64,000 nucleotides of DNA, taken from assembly GCA_018136815.1 (NCBI GenBank), contig CM030945.1:1214605-1278604 (forward strand), read 5' to 3'. Positions 40,497 through 51,060 of this stretch are shown piece after piece. Below the pieces are notes generated by a model. It worked only from the letters and a program-made list of their open reading frames with translations, ran no database searches and was not told the origin of the DNA. Source of the stretch: Isochrysis galbana (lineage: Eukaryota > Haptophyta > Isochrysidales > Isochrysidaceae). Numbering within the stretch: the first letter of the stretch is position 1; every line of letters starts with the position of its first letter. Position numbers and translations under genes: made by a program.

Positions 40497-42855
40497 ATGC
40501 CATCCCTGCCCCCCATCTCGCCGCGGAATGTGGGCAGTGTCGGCCACGGAGCTGGAGGCTTCGCTCTGCCTTCGTCCAGTCCATCAGAGTGGACCGCTGA
40601 CGCAGTGGTGGAATGGCTCGAGGCGCAGGCGAGACAGCCCTCAGCCGCTGTCAAAGGCGAGCCCCGTCAATGCATGGGCCTGCTTGTTCTTTCGGACGTA
40701 CTCAGACAGATATACGCTGATCTGCCGCTCTCAGGGGATGGATGAATACGCTCACACCTTCCTCGTGCAGGGCATTGACGGGCAGGCCCTGCTTGGCCTG
40801 ACCAGGGAGTTGCTCGCGGAGTGGAAGGTGAAGCATTCAGATCAAAATGCTATCATGAAAGCTTTGCAGGTGGAGCGGCCCTTGTGACGCAGTATTTACT
40901 CCCTTTTGCGCTGGGCTTGTTTCCACCCCTCAGTGCGACCCTCATAAAGATCTCTGCGCTGGCTTCTCTTGCAGGAACTCAAGCGATCATCTCGCACTAG
41001 CCGTCGGCTGTCAGTTGCAGACCCTGCACGTTTGGGCCCTGAGGCAGGCGGTGAGCCGCCTCTATCTAGGAGAGGCAAGCTGTCACGAGATGGTGCAGCG
41101 GAGCACGCTAATCCACGCTCCCGCTCCCCAAACCCACGGACTCTACTGCCGGCGGCAGCACCCACATCAAGCCTACATGAGACTAGAAGCCCTCCCCACA
41201 AGCACCAACACCGCCAGTCTTCGTATCTGAACACCATGATGGGGAAACTCCACAGTAACGATAAAGTTCCGTTGTGGAAGGAGGAAATGTTGGAGCGAGT
41301 GAGGTGGCGTTCTCAGAGCATCAAGCGTGATCCTGACGGGCTTTCGAGGACTGCTCCTCTTCCGTCTGCTCAAGACGCATCGCCACCTTCGTCCTCTCGA
41401 GCAATTCCTTTAGGTGGCTCTAGTATTCGCATGGCTCGGGTGACAAAAACAGCCAGGCTGAACGATGAGGGATCGGATGGCGGCCTGTCCTCGATGGTCG
41501 CTGCCGGGAAGGACAGAGAGCGCAAGCTCTACTTCTACCAGGACGCCATTTCGGAGCTTCAGCTGCAAACGCAACTCTTGAGCCAACGTGAGGCTGAAGT
41601 TCGTGATGAATATGCGCGCATGCAGCAGGCGCTGAGCGGCAGCGGGGGCGGGGCTACGACTGCACGGACCACACTTACCAGACTGACAAAAGAAAAGGCG
41701 CGGCTGACGCGCACGCTGGAAGTCAACGAGGCCCGGGTCTCGGAGGCTGACCGCGTGAATCGAGAGCTGATGGCAATCATCAACAAGTTGCGCAAGGGGC
41801 GAGCAGACTTCCTTCGCAGTATGCGGAGCGCCAACGAGCGGGAAACATCTATGATAAATGACATGAAGCACTTCGGGCAATCAGCGCACGCCTCGTTGGA
41901 CGAGAAGGAGAAGTTCGAGGCGCGGCTGAGGCGTTCACAGTTCGATCATGGGTATGAATTGCGTGATTATGAGAAGAAGCTTGCCGCCTTGGACGAGCAG
42001 ATCGAGGAACTGGATGCCTCGATTCAACGCGGCCAAGACGCAGACGAACACGATCGTGAGGTAGAGAAGCGGGCTGAATTTCGTGCACTCAAGCAAAAGC
42101 GAGACATCGTGCAGAAACGCGAAACCAATCTGGCCTATTTGAAAAACCAGGTCCAAGGAATGGAAGCAGAGTTCGCACGGTTGCTGTACGCGGTGGGCCT
42201 TGACTCAGACCCGAACAACCCATGCAGCAACGAGGCAGTCCATCAGTTGATCAGTGCATCTCTTAAGAATGACGAGCGAAATACTTCTCTCCTCAGCTTC
42301 GTCGAGATGCAGGAGGCTCAGGCCCAAGTGCTTGAGGCGGACATCGCCGATTATGAGGAGCAATTTGCGGAGCTGATGCGGATCCGTGAAGCAGAGAGCA
42401 ACTCTTCAGCGAAATCTAGCGTGCTGCAAGCGCGCGTGGCAGGTCAAATTGATGGTATCGCCGCCAGCATTGAGACCCATGACGCCCTTCTTTCGGCGCT
42501 GTGCAAGCCCGTGCAGCTTATCTTCGATCACCTTGGCTGTGTTGCGCCCGCCGACGATGGCGGCCTATTCAACTTGAAGGGTTGCCGGGCCGACACTTTG
42601 ACCGACTACATTCGTGTCATTGATCAGGCTGTTCAGCAGCGCCTCCAAGTCGCCCAGCAATTACTGACGAACGCCATTGAGACTGCCGAGAACGAAAACG
42701 GTTCGGACGAGGAAAAGGAGTCGAAGCCGAAGAGTACAACTTTCAAGGTGTTGGAGCAGTTTGCTTGTGCAGCCGAGCTCCGGGATCACCCGTCGGTGCA
42801 ACAAGTGCGGAAGGAGCTTGAACAAGCGGCGCTAGAAAGGCAGCTGGGTGCGTGA
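40497..42855 (+). CDS. Outer-dynein-arm docking complex coiled-coil protein (ODA1/CCDC114/CCDC63 type) with N-terminal SAM domain
   Basis: Probably anchors outer dynein arms to ciliary doublet microtubules. Exons are 40497-40628, 40735-40869 and 40975-42855 (715 aa joined, phase 0 throughout). Residues 31-89 form a SAM domain, split exactly between WLEAQ and GMDEYAHTF by an intron with a GC donor (CAG|GCGAGA) and a CTCTCAG acceptor; the contiguous SAM pattern W--WL---G---Y---F---IDG--LL-LT supports this. The second intron has a CAG|GTGGAG donor. From residue about 250 the protein is long coiled coil with NKLRKGRADFLRSMRSANER and the later LISASLKNDERNTSLLSFVE, matching the docking family pattern E--N-SL--FV. 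A SAM domain is not a usual part of ODA1/CCDC114. The start is the ATG just before a Pro/Ser leader; a CT-rich stretch precedes it. Confidence 0.8.
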
Positions 42856-43375
42856 TTTCCGGAAGTAATCATGCAACATGTCAGCGCCGCCGATCACGTG
42901 TGAGCGTCTAACGGCCACTTGTCTTTTGAGGTCAAGTACAGCAACCTCTTCACCTCGTGGGAGCATGGCCGCCACTACTTTAGTAGTGGACCCTCGATCG
43001 TCCCATTTGACTTGTGGCCGAGCACTCACGAAGCAGCTGAATCAAATGTCAGCTGCGAATCATGCAAGTGGTTGGACGCAACAGTGACTGCTCGCCAAAT
43101 AATGTGTTTCTGTTTGCTTATGGCTCCCTTGCCCTTGGCCTCCACAAAGCTGCAGCTACGCTGCTCCTAGGCCGCACACTGGCGGTTCAGCAAGTCGTCG
43201 TAGTAGCACAAAAACACATTTTGAAGTTCTCGCCTCGCGCGCGGCTTTGGGACCCAGCTTTGTGCTTTGTAGCCACGACCCCGTCCCTAACTTTCCCCCC
43301 CAACCCCCAACCTGCCTTTCGGCTTTCGGCTCCTCCCGCTTGTGCGCTACTTAGGGGCTCGGGTTGTGCAGCCAC
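42856..43375. other. Intergenic, nothing firmly recognised
   Basis: Both strands have moderate-length frames (for example minus 43029-42832, containing VAVLDLKRQVAVRRSH), but none has a recognised match, good start context or splice support. Confidence 0.35.
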
Positions 43376-43622
43376 TAAGTTTATACTTGGTTCACACATG
43401 GGGGGGCACGAGCCCCCCCTCTCTCCACTCCTCCCCTGCCGTGGGGGAGGAACCACCCATCCTCCTGGCATGCCTAATGGCTTGCAAGGAGCAGCACACT
43501 GCCCTGCTAACCCGCACAACGTATACAAGGACGACAAATTCACCGAGCCTTACACTCAAGAAGAATGCGGGCAATACATAGAACACCTTCCCGAGACCTT
43601 CTTCCACGAGGGGTCCAACTAA
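43376..43622 (+). mobile_element. LINE hairpin module joined to an ORF2 scrap
   Basis: Begins ACTAAGTTTATACTTGGTTC and GGGGGGGCACGAGCCCCCCC as at 62523 and at 9955 (minus), then after about 100 bases enters the peptide HNVYKDDKFTEPYTQEECGQ ending in a stop at 43620-43622. The peptide matches the ORF2 piece at 38985-39065. The next module starts immediately after, so this is a small truncated insertion. Confidence 0.6.
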
Positions 43623-45129
43623 CTTTATAGTCAGTTCCCATGGAGCGCGCCGCCGCTCCCCCCCTCTCCTTCGGGCCCCCCGCTGAGGGCGGCCCCCCAG
43701 CCCCCATGGAGCAGTCGCTGTCGAAGCGACCGCGTCCGCCCGCTGAGGCCGAGCAGGTGCGTGCGACCCCGGTCGCGCCACACGGCCCGTGGCCCCGGCC
43801 ACACCACCCATGGCAGCCATGCTGGCCCCCCGCATGGGGGACAGCTGGCTGCAGACACCAGCAGAACACGAACAGGCCCACAGGGCCACCCCTCCATTGG
43901 GCATGCCTTATGGCAGAGGCCCCTCCCGCCCTGGCGACGGCCGCGCTGCCACGGCAGCGCGACCCGAGACAAGGCGGCCCTTATGGGCACAACTACTTGA
44001 CAAGACACCTCAAAAACACGCACAACACACAACACACAACTCTGGAACCCCAGAGCAGGCCAGGCAACATCAGCACTCACCATCCCACCCCGCAGCCTCT
44101 CACCCTATACTCCTCAGCAGCCTCCCTACAAGTCACGACTGGCCCTAGCCCTACTCACCCTTGGCACAGAGGACCCAGACCAAGAAGAAGAGGACGAAAT
44201 GAGAGACTCAGACGCCAGTTTCGACCTCTCATTCCATCAGAACGGGGACCTCGTACTCAACGAAATGGCGGTCTATGCCGCCATCGTTGAACTACTCCTT
44301 GAGCTCGAGGGCGTGGACCCCGAGCCAGACTTTTGGGCCCGCTCAAATAGGGGCCCCTGGCACATCGCAATCAATGAGGATTGCGCGCAACAATTCCAGG
44401 CAAAGTACGGAGAGCAAACGAACATCCGCAATCAAGGTACGGACATAGCCGTTCGCACCAAGATCGAGTCGAGATCGACGAAAAGATCAACAAAAAGGGC
44501 ACCTCGTCCCGCAAGGCACTGTACGACGCGCTGCAAGATGTAGCGGCCCACGTGGTCATCGACGCAGAGGGCCTCGCTCAAGTGTCTTAAATCACCTTAA
44601 GCGCCATCGTCAAAGCGATCGACGATCGAAAGCAACGGCTTCACCTTCCTCAAAGGCAACCGCAAGCGCATGAAGCTCGAGGGAGAATCCGGAACCTTCG
44701 TGTCCAAGGTGGCCCACTCGGCCCGCTGGCACCTCTACATCTCAGCGACGCAAGGGACAGCATCAGAGGACCTCTTGCAGGCGGCGAGAGGCCTGGACGG
44801 ACATAAGTAAGGAACATCACCTAGGGTAGCCAAATCTCTTAATAGGAACCACACCGGACACCGGAAACCAATAAAGATCTCGCGTTATACAAACGAGAAA
44901 ATCCGAGTCGAAACTCGATCAAGAGACGAGCCACATTCTCCCGCCCCCTTCTCTCCAACTCCTGGCCGAAGCAGCGCGCGCGGCCTCCCCGGAACCAGCT
45001 TCTCCGCTAATGAGGGAACTGGGGAAGGGGGAGGGGGTTGTTAGGGGTTAAGGTTGGGTAGTAGGGAGGTACACTAGCACACTGCCTCACACCGCACACG
45101 TAGCGGGGTTTTTTAAGAAGATTTTTTTT
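43618..45129 (+). mobile_element. Short LINE derivative: 5' module, ORF1-like region and 3' tail, no ORF2
   Basis: Starts AACTAACTTTATAGTCAG, then the ORF1 start EQSLSKRPRPPAEAEQV near 43.71 kb. A Pro/His/Arg-rich stretch follows, then LSFHQNGDLVLNEMAVYAAI (44.2 kb), KALYDALQDVAAHVVIDAEG (44.5 kb), and a coding end SEDLLQAARGLDGHK before TAA near 44810. These lie in more than one frame, so the gene is broken. It ends in the conserved tail with TTTTTTAAGAAG plus a T run. No reverse transcriptase or endonuclease is present between the two ends, suggesting a non-autonomous or internally deleted form about 1.5 kb long. Confidence 0.55.
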
Positions 45130-45312
45130 TCTCTCCAACTCCCGGCCGAAGCAGCGCGCGCGGCCTCCCTGGAACCAGCTTCTCCGCTAAAGAGGGAACT
45201 GGGGAAGGGGAAGGGGGTTGTTAGGGGTTAAGGTTGGGTAGTAGGGAGGTACACTAGCAAGCTGCCTCACGCCGCGTATGTAGCGGGAATTTTTAAGAAG
45301 ATTTTTTCTTCT
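44951..45312 (+). repeat. LINE 3' tail present twice in tandem
   Basis: Two copies of about 180 bases (44951-45129 and 45130-45312) each run from CTCTCCAACTCC through GGGGTTAAGGTTGGGTAGTAGG to TTTTTAAGAAGATTTTTT. They are about 95 percent alike by eye and match 26950-27122. A nested insertion at the T run, or tail duplication, would give this pattern. Confidence 0.8.
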
Positions 45313-45395
45313 TCTTAGCCCCCCGTGTGGCGTGGCCCTTCCTCGCCCTCCTCGCATGATTCCGCGGAGGTGATGCGAGCGCGCGAGCGCGCAAG

Positions 45396-45545
45396 ATGGC
45401 GCGGCTCCGCGTCACATACGAGTCGAGCCATGCCGCCTTGGCTGAAGAAGAAGCGGAGGCGGAGATGCGAGCGCAGGTGCGAAGCCGCAGGCGGAAGACA
45501 GAGGAGGCGGCGGTGGCCAGACAGTGGGGCGCCAAGCAGCTGTAG
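45396..45545 (+). CDS. Possible small basic protein or last exon of a gene
   Basis: The frame of 49 codons begins MARLRVTYESSHAALAEEEA and ends RQWGAKQL before TAG. It is charged and looks helical, more protein-like than surrounding sequence, but there is no recognised family. The LINE tail ends only 85 bases upstream, so this may be a host exon whose upstream part has been displaced, or chance. Low confidence. Confidence 0.25.
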   Translation: MARLRVTYESSHAALAEEEAEAEMRAQVRSRRRKTEEAAVARQWGAKQL

Positions 45546-45994
45546 TAGCCTATCCCCTATGTTTATGAGAGTGAGTGTGAGTGCCATTACTTGTTCCTAG
45601 ACAATTAACAATCGCATTGACAAATGCAACTTTGGCAATGACAATGTAGCTGTTTATGGTCTCCGGCTGGGGTTAATGATCTCCGGCTGAGGCTCGTTAA
45701 AGAAGGAGGAGCTGCTCATGGCTCACCCCAAGGGCCCAGGGTACACGGTTCCTCTTTCCTCTCGCTCCTGAGTGAAAGCAAAACAACCGCCTGGTCCTCT
45801 TTCGACGGAACGCGACTTAGCCGAACGGGGAAGGGGGGGGGGGTATTGTCCTTAAATTTTTATATCCATTTCACGGGGGCATTTGTAAAAAATAACGCCC
45901 AACCTGAGGTTGCAATAACGTTGCAACCTCTACACGCTACACGGTAGTCTTTAAGACTTAAGACTACGCGTTTGCGCAACCGATAGTAGCATAG
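45546..45994. other. Intergenic, nothing recognised
   Basis: The word ATGGTCTCCGGCTGGGGTTA / ATGATCTCCGGCTGAGG is directly repeated at 45656-45695. There is a G run at 45830-45842. No gene. Confidence 0.4.
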
Positions 45995-46285
45995 CGGACA
46001 TCTTCAAGAATTTTTTTCCTATTCACGAGTGCCCCCCCCCCCCCCCCCGCGTTGTTTTTACCCGAAAGGGGTTTCCCCCCAGCGTCAGCGTAGACTCGAG
46101 GGCAGAGGGCGTGCTGGGGTGCGCAGGGTCGGTGCGTGCACTGGGGGGAGGACAAATATCGAGGGGAGGGGGCAGTGCCCCCTCCCCTCGGTAGCACTCG
46201 GACACCCGGCTCGTCAGGCATGGCGGGATTCCGGGACGGAAAAGTTGTGTCCAATTAGCTAGTGGTAGTGGTTGGCTAGGATAGC
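45995..46285 (-). repeat. About 260-bp dispersed repeat, copy 2 (inverted)
   Basis: The reverse complement is nearly identical to 9085-9345. It contains a perfect hairpin: CGAGGGGAGGGGGC at 46160-46173, a 3-base loop, and its complement at 46177-46190. Copy 1 has the same hairpin with small differences. No coding capacity. One boundary is near GCACTCGTGAATAGG and the other near GCTAATTGGACACAAC. Confidence 0.8.
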
Positions 46286-46383
46286 TAACATTAATGATTA
46301 TTATTAGTTATTAGAGCCACGTCGTGCGAGGTGCGAATACTAAAAAATTTTAATTTCATGCTCATACATTGAATTTATTTTTG

Positions 46384-46557
46384 CGCATGCGCCGACGTAA
46401 CCGTGGCCAACGCGGGGCCGGTGGCCTTGCACGATACATACGTCGATCGCTTGCGCTATCTGGCCGAGTGGCCTCCCCGCTTCATTGACTGGCTCAAGCG
46501 GACACGCGCACGCAGCACCATTGGCTCGCACGGTCAAAGCTTGGTGCACAGAATCTA
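46384..46557 (+). pseudogene. Possible orphan coding remnant
   Basis: One plus-strand frame reads ADVTVANAGPVALHDTYVDR, then LRYLAEWPPRFIDWLKRTR, up to TAA 46555-46557. The mix of aromatic and charged residues looks more like protein than the surrounding DNA, but there is no start, no splice acceptor and no recognised family. The stop overlaps the end of the convergent PstS-like gene. Could be the last exon of a lost gene or chance. Confidence 0.2.
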
Positions 46558-49500
46558 AACCTCATCTGACTTCATCTCGACGCCTCCACGTGCAGTGAAG
46601 GTAGGCGTCGACATCGTGTTGCGCTTGTACAGAGCAACGAAGAGGGCAATCGCGCCAAGGATCATGCCTAGAAGACCAAGAATCAGGCCAGCGACTGCCA
46701 TCTGCATCGGGTGAAGGGGATATTGATCAGTATGGCACGCAGCATGGGGACACGTAGAGGACCAGCGCCTTCCGCCCCCTACAGAGGGTAGCCCGCCGCG
46801 CACGCGCTCAACGCGGGCCGACAGGCGCAAGCGCACCGCCTTGTTGTTGGCTTGGTTATCCACAAACTCGACTGCACGATCGTATTCCTCGTGCTTGGCA
46901 CTCAATTCTGCATTGATGGTCTGCGTCAGCGCTTGCTGCTCCTTGAGCGTCTCGATGATGTCGATCAATTCCTTGCGCTCGTAGTCCCCGTAGTTTTGGC
47001 GCTTGGCCGAGATGACGTGACTTTTCTGGCCGTCCTCCTTCAGTGTGTCTGCCTCCCACGTAAAGTGGATCATGCCGCTTGGGAAGGTTATCATGCCGAG
47101 AGCCTTCTGAGCCAGGGCCACGAGCTCGGAGGGCATTCTGACGAAGAGGTTCTCTTCGGCCAGGTCCTGCCCCTCATCAGATATAATGAACTTGACGAAG
47201 GCCTCGAGCAATGCGGCCGTCTCGGGGCTCTTGGCGCTCCAGTCCTTCTCCAAGTAGATATAGGTGATCATCGTGATGGGCCACGTATCGGCGCCCGGCA
47301 GGTTATAGAGATCAACGTCCTCGAAGCTGGCATCCGGTTCAGTCGGGAATACGTCGGTGTCGATGCCCTGCACGGCCGCGGCGCCGACGTCGGCCTCGGA
47401 GGCTTTGAGGAAGGTTCCGTCGAAGTTCTTGAGCGAAATCTCGGCGAGGCCGTTGTCGATGCCATGACCCGCATCAATGTAGGCGATGGCGTAGGGCCGC
47501 TCCTCGAGATACGTCGTCATGCCTCCCGAGCCCTGATGGCCAGTGCCGGTCGGCCAATCGGCTGCGCAGCCATTGGAACAGAACGTCGAGGCGGCACCGT
47601 AAGTCCAAACACTGCCGCACGTCTGAGTCAGGTAGGCGGTAAGGCCGGAAGTCGAGGACGAGCCTTCCACGCGATGCGCGACATAGATGCGCGAGGTAGC
47701 CTTGAGGTTAGGATTCTCAGCCAGGATATCCGCGTGGTTCCAGTATTCGATCTCCCCAGCGTAGATGCGAGCGAGCAGGCACGGGTCGAGCTGAATCGAC
47801 GAGCCGCCCAGCTCCGCCTCAGGAATGGAGTGGAAGATGCCAATGGCGCCAACGGCGATGGGAACATGCAGCATCTGGCGGTCATGGTCGATCAACTCCT
47901 GGAAGCGCGATGCCGACATGGGGATGTCACCCGCACCGAAGTCGGCGAGGGCGTGGTAGCCGTTGCTGGGTCCCACAAACTCTTGCATGCCTGTGCTCGA
48001 GCCGACGGCACGGTAGGTCATGTGGAGGCGCTCCTTGGTGCGCGCAGTGAGGATATCGAAGGCCTCCCAGAACCAGCGCTGCCACGACAGGTAGGTGGGT
48101 GGGCGAAGTGAGCCAATACTTAAAGGAGCGGGTACCAGAGGGGCGCTCGCTCCACGACCAGGCGGTGTGCTAGGCGCCTCGGGGTTGGGTGGCTGTGCGC
48201 ACCGATGGGTTGGTCGTGCCAGAGCCGTGCATCTCGAAGTGAGGGCCTAGCGCAGCGACTTTAGCCTGTAGCTCCTTGACAGTCTCCTTGAGCTCCTTGC
48301 GCTCGTAATCCGCAAAACTCTCGCGCTTGGCGGAGATGACATAATCCTCCTGGCCGGCCTCCTTCAGCGTAGAGGTTTCGAACGTGAACTGGACCCTGCC
48401 GGCAGGATGGTCAACCTGGGCGATTGCATCGTTAGCGAGGCTCAGAAGTGCACTCGGCATCCTAATAAAGAGGTTGTCTTCGGCGAGGTCTTGGCCCTCG
48501 TCGGATATGACGAATTTGACAAATGCCTCGAGCAGCCCGGCCGACTCGGGCTCCATGCCCGTCCAATTCTTCTGGAGATAGATGTACGTCACCATCGTGA
48601 TGGGCCACGTGCTTGGCCCTGGGAGGTCGTACAGCTCCACATCAGCGAACGAGGCCGACGGATCAGAGGGGAAGACGTTATCCTGAATTGCGACAGTGGC
48701 GGCTGCGCCAATGTCGGCGTCGATCGACTTGAGGTAGACGCCGTCATGGTTCTGCAGAGCGATTTCAGAGAGCCCAGCACTGATGCCGTGGCCGGAGTCA
48801 ATGTATGCGATGGCGTACGGCTCTTCCTCCAGGTAGCCCGACATACCGCCCGACCCCTGCTTGCCGTCACCAGTCGGCCAATCATTAGCGCAGCCCTGCG
48901 CACAGAACGTCGAGGCACCACCCAGGGTCCATTTCTCAGGGCATTTTTGCGAGAGGTAGCTGGTGAAGCCCGATGTGGACGAGGAGCCCTCGACGCGGTG
49001 GGCCACCTTGATTGGCTTGTTGACGTTTGCCAAGTTTGGGTTGATGGCCACGATGTCCGCGTGGTTCCAGGAGCCGATGTCACCGGAGTAGATGCGCGCG
49101 AGGAGGCAAGCATTGAGCTCGAGCGGGTCGCCCAGGAGATCTCCCTCGGGAACGGAGTGGAAGACTGCGATTGCGCCGATGGCAACAGGCACGTGAAGCA
49201 TCGTGCGATTGTGGTCAATCAGCTCCTGGAAGCGGGAGGCCGACATGGGGATGTCGCCCGAGCCGAAGTGCGCCACCGGGAGGTAGTTGTTGTTCGGGCC
49301 AACGAATTCCTGCATGCCCGTGCTTGAGCCAACGGCACGGTAGGTCATGTGGAGTGGCTCCTTGGCGCGAGCTGATATGATGTCGAAGATCTCCCAGTAC
49401 CAGCGCTGCGAGGAGGGACCAAGAGGGCAGGTGGGTGTGGCAGAATCTGCGCGCGCACTCTCTCATCTCACAGCATGCAGTCTCTGTTTCTATCTCTGTG

Positions 49501-49736
49501 ATTCTCGCTCTCACTATCACGAGAGGGAGAAAGGCGAAGGGCAGTTCAAGGCGGCGCGATGGCCTCTCTCTCTCTCTCGTCTCTCTCGCTCGTCCCCGCC
49601 CCCTCCCCCCCCCTCCCCCTTCCCTCTCTCTCACCGAGGGGTTGGTGGTGCCGGAGCCGTGGAGCTCGATGACGTTGTGCGCGCTGACGGCGTGCGTGAC
49701 GAGCATGGCCGCGGCGAGGGTGAGCGAGCGGCTCAT
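46555..49736 (-). CDS. Membrane-anchored surface protein with two tandem PstS-like (phosphate-binding-type) domains
   Basis: Four exons on the minus strand, all phase 0: 49736-49635, 49405-48203, 48078-46804 and 46701-46555; joined they give 908 aa. Residues 1-19 are a signal peptide (MSRSLTLAAAMLVTHAVSAH). Domain 1 (about 20-400) and domain 2 (about 425-830) both start HGSGTTNPS, continue RW[Y/F]WE and MTYRAVGSSTGMQEFVGP, and contain GDIPMSASRFQELIDH, YWNHADI, HRVEGSSSTSG and SDEGQDLAE. These are hallmarks of PstS-type solute-binding proteins (family knowledge). Each domain is followed by a short DYERKEL coiled linker. The last exon encodes a transmembrane helix (MAVAGLILGLLGMILGAIALF) and a short tail. 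The fourth junction rests on splice consensus and composition, since the 102-base intron is also in frame. Phosphate binding is inferred; another anion is possible. Confidence 0.85.
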
Positions 49737-49783
49737 CCTGGCGGAGGGCGGGGAGGAACGAGGACTCGGCGAGGGGGGAAGGG

Positions 49784-49787
<4 letters not shown>

Positions 49788-49839
<52 letters not shown>

Positions 49840-49852
49840 CTCTCCCTCTCTT
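49788..49852. repeat. (CT)n microsatellite upstream of the PstS-like gene
   Basis: About 60 bases of CT on the plus strand, so GA on the gene's coding strand. It lies about 55 bases upstream of the start codon at 49736. Further CT runs follow at 49936-49968, and another CT stretch (49563-49590) lies in intron 1. Confidence 0.9.
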
Positions 49853-49936
49853 CTCTAGAGTACAGGTGTCCTCGAGTCTCTTTTTTCCTGCCTCCCCCCC
49901 CCCCCCCCCCTTTCCCCTCTCCTCCCCCATCATCAC

Positions 49937-49967
<31 letters not shown>

Positions 49968-50149
49968 GGCAGGCCGCCCCTCTCGCTCTCTCCTCATCAT
50001 CGCCGCGAGGCACGATGATCCACCCCCGCCGACGCGGGCTCCACTATCTTTACACACAATCTACACCAAATCTGATGCCTCTTCACATAATACATCGCGT
50101 GATTTGTACAGGAGGTTTCCTCGGATTCACTGACTCGAGGCGGACATCC

Positions 50150-50651
50150 GTTCTATAAAGCCACTGGAGTGTTGTTCAAATTCTCCGATGGGGCGTGGGG
50201 GTTCTCAGCAGGCGCTCGAGGGACATCTTGCGGGAGAGAGCGACGAGAGAGCGACGAGAAGTCTCCGGGGACGGAGCCGCGGGACGGCGGCGGCGTGGGT
50301 CCCGCGCGAGAAGAGAAGAGAGAAGAGAAAAAGACAGAAGAGACGAGAGAGAGCGAGAGAGAGAGAGCGATTGAGAGAGACGAGGGGAGTGCGTCCTGCG
50401 AGGCCGGGGCCGCCCGCCAAGAAGTTGGGGGGAAGGGGGGGAGGGGGGGGGTCCGGGGCTGTCCTCGTGGCCCCGCCGCCCGCGCGGGGGGGGGGGGGTC
50501 CCGGACCGCTCCCCCCCCCCCCCCGCCCCCCCGCCCCCCCTCCCCTCCCCCCCGCGGCGCCTCGCCGAGTCGATGAGGACTGCATATGGGTGAGGGGGAA
50601 AAGCGGCGGGCGGCTCGGGCCAGCTCTCTCGATATGGAAAGGGGCGAGGCG

Positions 50652-50702
<51 letters not shown>

Positions 50703-51060
50703 AGGCGGGCGGCTCGGGCCAGCTCTGGATGGGAGGAGTCTTGTTGAAGGGAAGGGGGGGGGGCGGAGAGAGCGAGAGTTGGCTCCGACTCGGGCTCCAT
50801 GCCCGCCCAATCCTTCTCGAGATAGATGTAAGAAGAGGAGAAGAGGAGAGAGAGAGAGAGGGGAAGGGGGGGGGGGGGGCGAGGGGCGGAGAGAGAGAGA
50901 GGCGGCCCGAGTCCTTCGTCTCGCCTCCTCCTTCGTCTCCTTCTGAGGAGGAGACGAGGGACTCGGTGGGGAGCCGGCCGGCCCGGCCCCCAGGGAGGTT
51001 GGCTGGCAGCTTTAAAAGTACAAGAAGGGGGGGGGGGCGGGGAGGAGGAAGCCGGGCCTC
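50150..51060. repeat. Low-complexity purine and G/C tracts
   Basis: GA-rich (50330-50380, 50655-50698, 50840-50905) and long C and G runs (50441-50550). GGCGGGCGGCTCGGGCCAGC occurs twice (about 50604 and 50706). The long frames here are artefacts. A 49-base piece of the PstS-like gene is embedded and listed separately. Confidence 0.8.
50782..50830 (-). pseudogene. Small fragment of the PstS-like gene
   Basis: On the minus strand this encodes YIYLEKDWAGMEPESE. It matches YIYLQKNWTGMEPESA of domain 1 and YIYLEKDWSAKSPETA of domain 2 of the neighbouring gene. It is embedded in GA repeats, with no other part of the gene beside it. Probably a local duplication scrap; the mixture of domain 1 and domain 2 residues suggests it comes from an older or third unit. 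Confidence 0.7.

Noticed and set aside
46440-46500. tRNA-like words (GGCCGAGTGGCC)
   Set aside because: No cloverleaf could be drawn; the A and B boxes are not correctly spaced.
46852-48111. 419-codon plus-strand frame
   Set aside because: Exact antisense of exon 3 of the PstS-like gene, a by-product of codon bias.
48407-49327. 306-codon plus-strand frame
   Set aside because: Antisense of exon 2 of the PstS-like gene.
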